Origin: a virus
IMG/VR virus record: IMGVR_UViG_3300047471_000357
Location: 1 to 45,364 of that record
DNA length: 45,364 bases
Reading direction: 5' to 3' (one strand)
Every line of letters begins with the position of its first letter. Within the stretch, counting starts at the first letter, position 1. The translations under genes and the position numbers were made by a program. The notes beneath the pieces were generated by a model. That model was not told the origin of the DNA, made no database searches, and saw only the letters and a list, made by a program, of their open reading frames with translations. This document shows, piece by piece, positions 32,250 to 40,828 of this stretch.

Positions 32250-32581
32250 ATTCGTATGATGTCCTTCCGCGTGCCGCCTGTGAGTGCGAGTCGTCGGAGC
32301 AACTCTCCGACGTGAAACTTGACTGTGCGCTCTGCGATGTTCAGAGCATTGCCAATCTCTTTGTTCGATAGCTCCTGCATGACCAAATTCAACACTTCCC
32401 GCTCGCGCACCGTTAGCTGCACGTCTATGGGAGACGCCGTTCGCTCGTCAATTTCGCGCTGAATGGCTTTGATCTGCGCTGGCAATTCTACCAGTTGCTT
32501 ATGGCGCAGGGCATCGCGCTGGGCAATGAGGTCATCGAGGCTCCGACGCGCCGGATTGAGGATTGCAAGATTCTGCTTCAT
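32234..32581 (-). CDS. LuxR-type HTH regulator (115 aa)
   Basis: A 115-residue protein from ATG 32581. The N-terminal half is a charged coiled-coil-like helix; about residues 56-98 form a LuxR/GerE helix-turn-helix (LTVREREVLNLVMQELSNKE then IGNALNIAERTVKFHVGELL). It has no receiver or autoinducer domain. A conserved TAACCGTTCTATC element lies seven bases before the start, and the scaffold-like gene is divergent from the same region, so it may regulate the plus-strand chaperonin operon or its own promoter. Confidence 0.8.
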   Translation of the reverse strand: MKQNLAILNPARRSLDDLIAQRDALRHKQLVELPAQIKAIQREIDERTASPIDVQLTVREREVLNLVMQELSNKEIGNALNIAERTVKFHVGELLRRLALTGGTRKDIIRICRTL

Positions 32582-32588
32582 TCCTAGA

Positions 32589-32601
32589 GATAGAACGGTT
32601 A
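32589..32601 (-). promoter_or_regulatory. Conserved TAACCGTTCTATC element, copy 4 (intergenic)
   Basis: This copy lies in the divergent region between the LuxR-type gene and the plus-strand operon and is not part of any upstream stop codon. It ends seven bases before the regulator's ATG, showing that the motif is not merely a by-product of coding sequence. Confidence 0.65.
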
Positions 32602-32647
32602 TGCTACCGCCTTCAAATCGCTCCCATGCGGAGCGGCGAGGTACGAA

Positions 32648-33991
32648 ATGCCAGATGCCCCAGTAATCACTCCGTCGGCCCCTGTGTCTGCGCCTGCGGC
32701 ACCCGCACCTGTAATTACCACAGGTGGCGGCAGTCCCGCTCATGTTCCCGAGGCTCCCGTTGTCGATACGCCTGCGGTTGAAACGCCGGATAAGTTTGAG
32801 TTTTCCTTTGACGGCGACACCGAAAAGTACGAGTTCAAAGAGGACACGCCCGCCGAAGAATCGCCCAGCTATGACGCGAGCAAGCCCTTCGATGCCAAGT
32901 GGGAAGAACTGCTCAAGGCTGACCCCGAAGCACTGAAAGCCGTGAAGCAGGGCCACTATGAATTGCGGCAATGGAAAGGTTCTGGCTTCAAGACGCCCGC
33001 CGAACTGAAAGCCTACCGCGACCGCATCGACAAGCTGGGCGGACCGGAAAAGATGGAAGCCGAGTCAAAGGAATGGTCAACCGTTCTGAACCAGTTCCGG
33101 CAGGGCGATGAAGCCGTGCTTGACAGTTGGTTCAAGGACAATCCTGACGGCATGGCCAAGCTGTCCGGCCCCATGCTCGACCGCTTGCAGAAGCAGGCTC
33201 CACAGGTCTGGGCGCACCACATGGCCACTACGTTTATGGCGACCCTCCTGCGCCCGAATGCTCAGGGCCTTTCTTCCTTGGCTGCATTCAACCAGTTGTA
33301 CGACATCGTGGGAGAGAATTCCGGCGCGCGCAAGTTGCTAGATCAAATCGCCGAAACAATCAATGCTGTAGATAAGGCTGCGAAAAGCAGTCCAGAGGCA
33401 AAATCCAAGTCGGTCGACAGTGACCGCAAGCAACTTGATGTTGAGCGGCACACGCTCTATTTGCAGAAGGTCAACGTATCGGCGGAGCCGCTGATTAACT
33501 CCGCCGCCAAGCAAGCCCTTAAAGTTGCACTCAAGGGCCGCAAGGTTTCGAGCGAAGTCGAGGCCGACCTGCTCGCAGACATCAAAAAAGGCTTCAACGA
33601 ATTGCAGAAAGCCGATGGAACCTTTCAGGAGAATGCCCGTGACCTGCTCCGCTCGCAAGATACCGACCGCTTCCTGCGCGTTCTCAAGTCAGCGATTGCG
33701 CGCAATCTGCCCCGTGCGGCGCTGCGCGAGGTGCGCAAGTATCGCGGCATCAGCGGCGACAACCAGCAGCGCAAAGCTGAAGGACAGGCACGACAGGAGT
33801 CCGCGGGCGGCGCAGCTACGCAAGGCCAGCGCGTGCGCTACAGCGGCGCAATGAAGCAAGGCGGCCCGGACCCCGCCATCATCGACTATGCGGGAATGCG
33901 CGCGCAGTTCGGCCGCAAGGGCACCGAGGAAATGCTTGGCCGCAGAGAGTTCTTCAAGAAGGGCGGAGGCAGCACGGTGTTTTTCTGGTGA
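32648..33991 (+). CDS. Candidate capsid scaffolding protein (447 aa)
   Basis: A 447-residue protein with the typical scaffold composition: a Pro/Ala-rich acidic N-terminus (about residues 1-80), long charged helices in the middle (for example KAAKSSPEAKSKSVDSDRKQ) and a basic C-terminal helix region. It contains no membrane or signal segment. No scaffold gene lies beside the capsid gene, and this is the best candidate. Start ATG 32648 has GAGG six bases upstream. It overlaps the next gene by four bases (GTGA), making it the first gene of the plus-strand chaperonin operon. Confidence 0.6.
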   Translation: MPDAPVITPSAPVSAPAAPAPVITTGGGSPAHVPEAPVVDTPAVETPDKFEFSFDGDTEKYEFKEDTPAEESPSYDASKPFDAKWEELLKADPEALKAVKQGHYELRQWKGSGFKTPAELKAYRDRIDKLGGPEKMEAESKEWSTVLNQFRQGDEAVLDSWFKDNPDGMAKLSGPMLDRLQKQAPQVWAHHMATTFMATLLRPNAQGLSSLAAFNQLYDIVGENSGARKLLDQIAETINAVDKAAKSSPEAKSKSVDSDRKQLDVERHTLYLQKVNVSAEPLINSAAKQALKVALKGRKVSSEVEADLLADIKKGFNELQKADGTFQENARDLLRSQDTDRFLRVLKSAIARNLPRAALREVRKYRGISGDNQQRKAEGQARQESAGGAATQGQRVRYSGAMKQGGPDPAIIDYAGMRAQFGRKGTEEMLGRREFFKKGGGSTVFFW

Positions 33992-34776
33992 GCACGCGGA
34001 GTCAATTTTGGTCTGACGGCGGCGGTACACAGTCTGCTGCCATTGCCGCATTGATAATTCAGGGGAAACTGCCGCGCCCTGACTTAATCGCCATATCTGA
34101 CACTGAGCGCGAGAAAACGCATGTCTGGGAATACCTGGATCAGGTGATCTCGCCAGCGCTGGCCGCGGTCGGATTGAAGGTTGAGCGCGTTCCGAAAAGT
34201 GAGTTCGCGCGGGAGGACTTGTGGGAGGACTGGGGAAACAAAGACGAGCCGCAAATGCTGATGCCGGTGTTCATTGCCAATGCCGACGGCTCGACCGGAA
34301 GGCTTAAGACTCTTTGCTCGTCGCGCTGGAAACGCCGAGTCATGCAACGCTGGCTCCGCAAGCAGGGCGTGAAACAGTGCGACGCTTGGATTGGATTCAG
34401 CCTCGACGAAATGCGTCGCGTTCGGACTTCCGACGAACAGTGGTACCAGTTCCGCTACCCGCTCGTGTTCGACGTTCCGATGCGCCGCAGCGAATGCATT
34501 TCAGTCGTAGAAGCGATGGGCTGGCCGACCCCGCCGCGGAGTGCCTGCTATATGTGCCCGAACCGCGTGAACGCGGAGTGGGCAGACATGCAGCGGAACT
34601 GGCCCGCAGACTTCTCCAAGGCAGTAGCATTGGAGCGCGAGATGCAAATTCGCCGCCCAGATTTCTTTCTGCATCGGGCCTTGAAGACTTTGGACCAGAT
34701 TGACTTTGAAGGAGGCCAATTCTCGATGCTCGCAGGAGATGGCGAAATGTCCTGTACCGAAGGATGCTTCACATGA
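33988..34776 (+). CDS. PP-loop protein, PAPS reductase-like
   Basis: A 262-residue protein with the PP-loop motif SDGGGTQS (residues 9-16), typical of the PAPS reductase/ATP pyrophosphatase fold. Cysteines at 110, 131 and 170, a CxxC at 187-190 (SACYMCPNR) and a CxxxC near the C-terminus suggest an iron-sulfur or redox site. Sulfur transfer, for example in DNA phosphorothioation (DndC-like) or tRNA modification, is possible, but no partner genes are here. It starts at GTG 33988 and ends in ATGA overlap with groEL, so it is co-translated with the chaperonin genes. Confidence 0.75.
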   Translation: MSTRSQFWSDGGGTQSAAIAALIIQGKLPRPDLIAISDTEREKTHVWEYLDQVISPALAAVGLKVERVPKSEFAREDLWEDWGNKDEPQMLMPVFIANADGSTGRLKTLCSSRWKRRVMQRWLRKQGVKQCDAWIGFSLDEMRRVRTSDEQWYQFRYPLVFDVPMRRSECISVVEAMGWPTPPRSACYMCPNRVNAEWADMQRNWPADFSKAVALEREMQIRRPDFFLHRALKTLDQIDFEGGQFSMLAGDGEMSCTEGCFT

Positions 34777-36377
34777 GCAAACAGATCCTCTACGGCAGTG
34801 AAGCACGCGAAAAGATACTGGCCGGAGTGAATGCCCTGACCGATGCAGTTGCCGCAACGCTCGGCCCGGCCGGACGCAATGCCATCATCTACAATCGGCA
34901 CGACTGGCCGCTCTCAACCCGCGATGGCGTGACCGTGGCGAAAAGCATCTCGTTCGAAGATCTAGCCATGGATGCGGGCGCGCAGCTGGTGAAGCAGGCC
35001 GCCGCCAATACCGCCGAGCAGGCTGGCGATGGCACGACCACTTCCACCATTCTGGCGCGGGCCATCTACCGCGAGGGCATCCGTTTGATTGGCGAGAAAA
35101 CCAATCCCGTGGCACTCAAGCGCGGCATCGAGAAAGCTGTCGACTTCATCTGCAAGAAGGGCGGCGAACTCGATAAGCACGCGCAGCCAGTCATCGGTGA
35201 TGGCATTGTCGCCGTTGCCACTATTTCGGCCAACAACGATGCGGAGATTGGCTGCCTCATCGCGCAAGCCATTCGCAAGGCGGGGCGGGATGGCGTCATC
35301 ACAGTCGAGGAAAGCCGCACGCTCGAAACATCTCTGGAATCCGTCGAGGGCATGAAGCTGGATAGCGGTTACATCTCGCCCTACTTCGTGAACAATCCCG
35401 AGCGGCAAGAGGCTGTTTTAGAGGACTGCTTTCTATTGATCTGCGAGCAGAAGCTAGGCTCGCTGTCCACGGTCAAATCCCTGCTTGAGCAGGTCGCGCA
35501 ATCGGGCAAGCCTTTGTTTGTGATTGCGGAGGATGTCGAAGGCGAAGTGCTGCCAGTGCTGGTAGTGAATCAGATGCAGGGCAGGCTGGCATCCTGTGCG
35601 GTCAAGGCTCCCGGTGTCGGGGCATTCCGCAAGGAACTGCTGGGCGATATCGCCGCGCTGACGGGCGGGCGGGCAGTAGTGAACGATCTGGGCGCCACGC
35701 CAGAGAACGTCAAGCTGGCAGACTTGGGGCGGGCCAAGAAGATCATCGTGTCCCGCACTGCCACCACGATTATCGCGGATGATTCGAACAAGTCTGCAGT
35801 CGATGGGCGCATCTCGGCCATCCGCACGCAAATGAATCTGGGCGGCTCGGAATACGAAAAGGACCGCCTGCAGGAACGACTCGCCAAGCTATCGGGTGGC
35901 GTGTCCATTATCAAAGTGGGGGCAGGCTCGCAAGTTGAGATGAGCGAGAAGAAAGCCCGTATCGAGGATGCCCTGTTTGCCACGCGCTGCGCGGTCGAGG
36001 AAGGCATTGTGCCGGGCGGCGGCGTCACGCTGGCGCGGCTTGTCGGCATGTTTTACGATTCCGGCGTTGAATCTCAGGGCATGGGCCTTGTGATGAACGC
36101 GATGCAACAGCCGTTAATCGCCGTCGCCAATAATGCCGGTGAAGATGGCATGGACGTGCTAGACAAGGTTCTGCTAAATGGAAATTTCAATTTCGGCTTC
36201 AACGCACTGACCGGCGAATACGGAGACATGCTGGCAATGGGCATCCTCGATCCGGTCAAGGTAGTCCGCGTGGCGCTGCAGAATGCCGCATCCGTCGCCG
36301 CCACCATGCTCTTGACCGAGACGCTGATTATCGAATCCATCGAAGAAAAGAAAGCAGCCAAGCTGCCGGGAAGGTAA
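34773..36377 (+). CDS. groEL: Phage-encoded chaperonin GroEL (Cpn60)
   Basis: A full-length GroEL of 534 residues (ATG 34773, overlapping the upstream TGA as ATGA, with GAAGGA eight bases before). Conserved ATP-site motifs are all present: TLGPAGRN (29-36), the Asp of DGVTVA (51), GDGTTT (85-90, Asp 86), catalytic-type Asp 399 in RIEDALFATR, GGG at 415-417, and Asp 493 in GILDPVKV. The apical substrate/GroES-binding site GYISPYFVNNPE (199-210) is conserved. The C-terminus lacks the GGM repeat of bacterial GroEL and ends KKAAKLPGR. It should form an ATP-driven folding ring; capsid protein is the likely client. Phage EL is a known precedent, but in a far larger genome. Confidence 0.97.
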   Translation: MSKQILYGSEAREKILAGVNALTDAVAATLGPAGRNAIIYNRHDWPLSTRDGVTVAKSISFEDLAMDAGAQLVKQAAANTAEQAGDGTTTSTILARAIYREGIRLIGEKTNPVALKRGIEKAVDFICKKGGELDKHAQPVIGDGIVAVATISANNDAEIGCLIAQAIRKAGRDGVITVEESRTLETSLESVEGMKLDSGYISPYFVNNPERQEAVLEDCFLLICEQKLGSLSTVKSLLEQVAQSGKPLFVIAEDVEGEVLPVLVVNQMQGRLASCAVKAPGVGAFRKELLGDIAALTGGRAVVNDLGATPENVKLADLGRAKKIIVSRTATTIIADDSNKSAVDGRISAIRTQMNLGGSEYEKDRLQERLAKLSGGVSIIKVGAGSQVEMSEKKARIEDALFATRCAVEEGIVPGGGVTLARLVGMFYDSGVESQGMGLVMNAMQQPLIAVANNAGEDGMDVLDKVLLNGNFNFGFNALTGEYGDMLAMGILDPVKVVRVALQNAASVAATMLLTETLIIESIEEKKAAKLPGR

Positions 36378-36379
36378 CT

Positions 36380-36976
36380 ATGTCAGGGGACAAACTCGCA
36401 TCGGGCGGACGCTCCGCCACATTCACGCAAGCCGCGGGGCAGAACGAACTTGACCACGATCTGAAAACGCAGTCGATGCCCTACTGCCTAGAGCATTGGG
36501 CGATCGACGAGGCGGAGTACAAGCGGCTGTGCTTTCTGATCTCTAGGCGGGAGCCGCTGCCGCAAGTCGGGCGCCGCTATCGAATCGAAGTCGTTGCAGA
36601 TTTAATGATTCCACGTGAAACATCGGAACCTCAACCTATTGCCCCCACAGTAGGTTACGAGGGCCAACCCGTCGGAGACTCCGTGCTCGTCACCCGCGTC
36701 GAACGCGAGCACAGCAGCAACTTAGTGCTGCCCGACAGCATGAAGGCCAAAAGCGAGATTGGCTTTATCGTGGCCGTGGGCGAGAAGGTCGCGGACTTCA
36801 AGGTGGGGCAGATGGTCATGTGGGACAAATTCGCAAGTCACGGGGCGGATATTGAACTGGTGGATGCGGATGGCGTCGAGCGCAAGCTACTACTGCTAAA
36901 GAGCTTCGACATCCTCATGGCGCTGCGGAAAGTTACCGTTTCGGGCCAAACGGCACCCGAGCCTTCGCAGGCTTAG
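36380..36976 (+). CDS. groES: Phage-encoded GroES-like co-chaperonin with N-terminal extension
   Basis: A 198-residue protein beginning two bases after the groEL stop, with GGAAGG upstream. Residues about 97-183 align with GroES (VGDSVLVTRVEREHSSNLVL and the end LLLLKSFDILMALR); the mobile loop holds NLVL (114-117), equivalent to the IVL tripeptide that docks on GroEL. The first about 95 residues are absent from bacterial GroES and have no recognised domain. The cap likely works with the GroEL above, as T4 gp31 does with host GroEL. The gene overlaps the convergent gene at 36933-38345 by 44 bases. Confidence 0.88.
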   Translation: MSGDKLASGGRSATFTQAAGQNELDHDLKTQSMPYCLEHWAIDEAEYKRLCFLISRREPLPQVGRRYRIEVVADLMIPRETSEPQPIAPTVGYEGQPVGDSVLVTRVEREHSSNLVLPDSMKAKSEIGFIVAVGEKVADFKVGQMVMWDKFASHGADIELVDADGVERKLLLLKSFDILMALRKVTVSGQTAPEPSQA

Positions 36977-38345
36977 AGCGCGGCGGGGCTTCCTTCAGGA
37001 TTTGCTCGGGCGTCATGCCCTTTTCCTTCAGCAGGATCTCAAACGCTTCCTGGCGGGTGAAGTCATTCGGGTCTGCCGTCTTGCCCGTTGAGCCCACGCG
37101 CTTGGTGCCCATGTCCTCGCCTGACTTGCGCAGCACTTCCCGCAACTGCTCATTCTCCAATGCGTGCAAATCCTCGGTCATCTGCGGGCTGCCCTTGGTG
37201 GCTTCCAGAACTGCGGCGCCGTCCGAATGGATGATTTGCCGGTCCATCGGGTGCACGGTTTCTTCCTTCACCTGGGCAGGCGTGCGCTCCGGTGAAACTG
37301 GCTGCTCCTTGAGCGGCACGTCCTTTTCGAGCGGGTTGGAACCAGGCACGCGATTCTTCATGTTTTCGAGCAAGGTTTCATTCCTTGATGGCGTTTGGAT
37401 GCGCGGCCCAGCGGCGGGTTGCTGCTCCGCTTCGCTCACGTCCGCGCCCAGCGGCTTGAGTTTACTCCGCATGGCGGCCTGTTCGCTTAGTTTCTGCTGG
37501 GCATAGCCTGCGGCCTGCTCCTCCGGCACGCTGTCCGGTATCGACACCTTCACCCCGCCCGGCCCTTCCGCCCATTTGATGCCCATGGAGTCGCGGGAGA
37601 ATATCGGCTTGCCCGGTTCGGGCGGCTTGACGCCAAACTGCTCATTCATGGCCTGGGTAACCAGCTTACCAGTTGGAACTGGCTTAGGTTTAGGCGTGGC
37701 TGGCCCTGCGGCTTGATTTGCCGCAACGGGCGCAGATTCCGGCACTGCGGGAGCAGCAGGAGGCGGCGGAGGCCCTGGCGGCTTAATCGCGGGAGTATCG
37801 CCAAGAGAAAAGTAGTCTTTGAACGCATCGACGCCCTTGCCGATGGCAGACTTGCCCGAATTGATCATGCTGCCGCCGAAGTCTATGGCCTTGCCAAGAA
37901 TCTGGCCGCCCATCTCGCCTTCCATCCCGGTAATGGCTTTGTCTTTGACAGCGCCATAGTCGGGACTGCCGACAGGCTGACCTGTGACCTTTCTGGCTCC
38001 CGCACCGGCGACCTGTTCAGCGGATTCTTCGGCTGCCCCGCCCAGTCCCGCGCCGAGCACAGGGGCGATTGCTCCATAGGCGCCCATGAGTCCCGCAGCT
38101 GGTGCAGCCAGAGCGGCCCCTGCACCCATTGCCGCGACTCCTGGCGTGACCTTGAGTCCTTCAGTGACAACCTGGTTGACCGGGCTTGCGGCTCGCGTGG
38201 CGGGCGTAACGCCAGGCTGCGCTTGCGCATTGCGCCTTGCGGCATTATGCATCGGCCCGGCCAGATCAGGAGGTGGTGTGTCGGGTGTAATCGTTACGGA
38301 GGGCGCGGCGTCCGTGTCCGGCGTGATGGTTACTTCGCCTGCCAT
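36933..38345 (-). CDS. Candidate internal virion/DNA ejection protein (470 aa)
   Basis: A 470-residue protein with an imperfect N-terminal repeat (VTITPDTDAAPS then VTITPDTPPP), a long Ala/Gly-rich hydrophobic stretch (about residues 70-160, for example AAMGAGAALAAPAAGLMGAY) and Pro/Gln-rich disordered segments. Such composition is typical of podovirus ejection proteins that form a trans-envelope channel; this is inference by composition. It overlaps the preceding gene by 16 bases and converges with GroES. Confidence 0.6.
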   Translation of the reverse strand: MAGEVTITPDTDAAPSVTITPDTPPPDLAGPMHNAARRNAQAQPGVTPATRAASPVNQVVTEGLKVTPGVAAMGAGAALAAPAAGLMGAYGAIAPVLGAGLGGAAEESAEQVAGAGARKVTGQPVGSPDYGAVKDKAITGMEGEMGGQILGKAIDFGGSMINSGKSAIGKGVDAFKDYFSLGDTPAIKPPGPPPPPAAPAVPESAPVAANQAAGPATPKPKPVPTGKLVTQAMNEQFGVKPPEPGKPIFSRDSMGIKWAEGPGGVKVSIPDSVPEEQAAGYAQQKLSEQAAMRSKLKPLGADVSEAEQQPAAGPRIQTPSRNETLLENMKNRVPGSNPLEKDVPLKEQPVSPERTPAQVKEETVHPMDRQIIHSDGAAVLEATKGSPQMTEDLHALENEQLREVLRKSGEDMGTKRVGSTGKTADPNDFTRQEAFEILLKEKGMTPEQILKEAPPRSKPAKARVPFGPKR

Positions 38346-40072
38346 TTGCCGCCCTTGACGACATACTTCTTGCCATCATTTCCAGTGCCGGTCGCGCCTT
38401 CCTTGAGTCCGCTGGCCTGCCCGCCGGGAACATGCGCTTCCGCGGCTTTGGCCTTGGCCTGGTAAGGAGTCGCCTTCGTGTAGTTCTGGTAGTGCTCCGG
38501 GTACTTGCTCATCAACTCGGTCTGCGTTTCCTGCAGGTTGGCGAGTTGATGCGTGGCCGTCTTGCTGTCCGGCGTGGCCCCGTTCGGGATCTGATCCGCA
38601 ATGGCTTTGAATGCTTGCGCCGAGCCGCGGCCCATCTTGCCGCCCTGCATCTCCATCTGCATGGCGACGACTTTATCCTTCATCGACTTGTAATCAGCGA
38701 TGTAGTTGCGCACCGCTTCCGCCGTCTTGGAATCAAGCGCGTTGTTCTGCAGGTATGTATTGATCATGTCGCCCAGTCCGGAAGGCAACGGAATGCTGCC
38801 GCCCGTCCCCGCGATGAGCAAACCAGCTGACGCGCGATCGATCTGTTCCAGCGTCGTGGCCATGACGGCGCGCGCCGCGGCGTTGTCGAAGATCTCCGGA
38901 TGGTCGTTCACGTCCGCATGGATCTTGTTGAGCGATTCCTGAATGATGTTACCGGTGCGCGCCTCAGTCACCAGGGCATCAGCGTCCTTGACCGGAGTTG
39001 CTTCGACGCCAGCCGGAACCTTGTCGCCGCTCGCCAGCTGCACCTTTCCGTCTGGGTCCGTGTACGTGTAGAACTTGCTAGCCTTCTTTTCCGCTGCGGC
39101 TGCTCTGCGGTCGGCTTCTGTATCGGCATGCCGCCCGGCGGTCGCGGCGGAGATTTCGGCGTCCTTTTCCATCGTGTCGGCCCGTTCCCGAATCTTGGCC
39201 AGGTCGGCAATGGTGGGATTCTGACCAAGTTCGGAAGTTAGCGATTGCACTTGGCCAGGAGTGAGCTTGGGATGCTGCGTTTGCACGTCTTTCGGGAATG
39301 CCGCCACCTGTTCCGGAGCCGCTTTGGTGTTGGCGTCGGTCGGCACGGCTGGCTTGGTAAACGCCGGTTGCGCGCCTGCTGCGGGAGCTTGCGCCCCTGC
39401 TGGACCTGCGGCGGCGGCTGGCGGATTCACCGGAGCATACTGGCCCATGGATTCATCCATCTGCATATAGCCGCCGCGGCCATCCGAGAAAACTTCTCCG
39501 GTAAACTTAGCCTTGGGATGCTGCAATAGATACGTTTCGGCGGCTGTCTTTTGCATCTGCCCCGGGATAGCGGCAGTCTCCGCCTTGGCCTTTTCCGTGG
39601 TGGCCTCGCGTGCGGCTGTTTCCGAGGGCTGCGCGGCTTCGGCGGCGCGTTCCTTCTGAATCTCAGGATAGTTCTTGGCCCCCGCTTCGGCACCCGCACC
39701 AACGCCTGCCCCAATCTTGGCCAGGATGCGCAGAAACGGATTCTGGATGTTGCTGGCATTCGCCATAGCCATGGCGAAAGGATTCTGCCGCTGCACGGCG
39801 CTCAATTGCGATATGGCGGTTTCGCCAGGCGTGTTGACGTGCTGGGCGGGTTGCAATTGCGGACCAGCGGCCCTAACTGCGGGAAGATCGCCAGGAATGG
39901 ATGGCGCGGCAGCTGGCGGAGCGGCTGCGGCTACTTCGTGAATGGCTGGCGGCGCAGAGGGCGTAATTGATGGAGCATCAGGCGATGTCTCATCCTCGTC
40001 ATCGGGGACAGGAATGCCTTTGTGCTCTACATCATCATCCGGCCCTGCGATTGCCGTTGTTTCTTCGGCCAT
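38330..40072 (-). CDS. Candidate internal virion protein (580 aa)
   Basis: A 580-residue low-complexity protein. The N-terminal part is Pro/Ala-rich (about residues 30-80), then come charged helices (ERAAEAAQPSETAAREATTE) and a long Ala/Lys/Gln-rich region, with a Gly-rich C-terminus. No enzyme motif is seen. Its start codon directly adjoins the upstream stop. It belongs to the same three-gene unit as 36933-38345 and 40073-40828; an internal or ejection protein is inferred. Confidence 0.6.
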   Translation of the reverse strand: MAEETTAIAGPDDDVEHKGIPVPDDEDETSPDAPSITPSAPPAIHEVAAAAPPAAAPSIPGDLPAVRAAGPQLQPAQHVNTPGETAISQLSAVQRQNPFAMAMANASNIQNPFLRILAKIGAGVGAGAEAGAKNYPEIQKERAAEAAQPSETAAREATTEKAKAETAAIPGQMQKTAAETYLLQHPKAKFTGEVFSDGRGGYMQMDESMGQYAPVNPPAAAAGPAGAQAPAAGAQPAFTKPAVPTDANTKAAPEQVAAFPKDVQTQHPKLTPGQVQSLTSELGQNPTIADLAKIRERADTMEKDAEISAATAGRHADTEADRRAAAAEKKASKFYTYTDPDGKVQLASGDKVPAGVEATPVKDADALVTEARTGNIIQESLNKIHADVNDHPEIFDNAAARAVMATTLEQIDRASAGLLIAGTGGSIPLPSGLGDMINTYLQNNALDSKTAEAVRNYIADYKSMKDKVVAMQMEMQGGKMGRGSAQAFKAIADQIPNGATPDSKTATHQLANLQETQTELMSKYPEHYQNYTKATPYQAKAKAAEAHVPGGQASGLKEGATGTGNDGKKYVVKGGKWQAK

Positions 40073-40828
40073 CTAAATCGCTCCGACTTTTGCGCCAATA
40101 TTTCCGAGTCCCGGTATTGCCCCAAGTCCACCGCCCACCATGCCAGCGATACCCCCTACACCTTGCCCAAGATTGCTGATAGCCTGGCCGAATGGCCCGA
40201 GCGGTCCGCCCGTTGCCGAGTAGGCTTTCGTATAATCCTCGATCGCATTATTCGACAGCCCGAGACTCGACAGCGCGGCAGACATATCCTTGCCGCCGAG
40301 TTCTCCCAAGCCTGTCGCCCCTGCCTGCTGCTGCTTGAGCTTTTCTCCCAGGTTCTCGGTATTGATGCCCAGCGCGTTGTCGGATTGCTGCTGCATCCCC
40401 GACCGTGCCACAGCATCAATGATTGATCCACTAGAGGACGGATTCCCGAGGCGAGAAGCCCGAAGCTTGGCGGCTTCGTCCCCGGCCCCAACCGCCCCGG
40501 ACACCGCCTGCCCGCCACTACTAAGCAGTTCGTTGGTGCCTTGCGTGCCAAACCCCTGCGGGTTGGTTGTCTCCGCGGTCAGGAACGGCAGCAGTTGATT
40601 CTGAATGCCCTGTTCCTGCGTGGCATACCCGGAACTCAGTTTGTCGGCGGTGTTGATGTTCTGCTGCGCCTGCTCCATGCCGCCCTTGCACTCCGCGACC
40701 GGCCCGCAATACTCAAACTGTCCGTCATGCGCGACGAGTTCGAATGTCTGCAGATCAAAGGAAGGATTGACGGTGATCAGCCGAGAATGTTTCTGGTGGT
40801 TATCCAAAATGTCTCCCATCCGCGCCAC
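40073..40828 (-). CDS. Candidate virion protein, Gly/Gln-rich (251 aa)
   Basis: A 251-residue protein; the nominal GTG start at 40828 lies inside the upstream GNAT-like gene, and a start nearer to ATG 40686 (MEQAQQNINTADKLSSG) is possible. The bulk is Gly/Ser/Ala/Gln-rich with helix-breaking repeats, ending in a Gly-rich hydrophobic tail (AGMVGGGLGAIPGLG). It is typical of podovirus structural or ejection proteins; no family is recognised. Confidence 0.55.
   Translation of the reverse strand: MARMGDILDNHQKHSRLITVNPSFDLQTFELVAHDGQFEYCGPVAECKGGMEQAQQNINTADKLSSGYATQEQGIQNQLLPFLTAETTNPQGFGTQGTNELLSSGGQAVSGAVGAGDEAAKLRASRLGNPSSSGSIIDAVARSGMQQQSDNALGINTENLGEKLKQQQAGATGLGELGGKDMSAALSSLGLSNNAIEDYTKAYSATGGPLGPFGQAISNLGQGVGGIAGMVGGGLGAIPGLGNIGAKVGAI

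Noticed and set aside
32582-32971. Extension of the LuxR-type frame upstream
   Set aside because: The extension would pass through the conserved element and the divergent scaffold-like gene. The HTH protein is complete from ATG 32581.
33077-33088. AACCGTTCTGAA on the plus strand, similar to the conserved element
   Set aside because: It lies inside the scaffold-like gene, is on the other strand and lacks the TATC end. It is probably chance.
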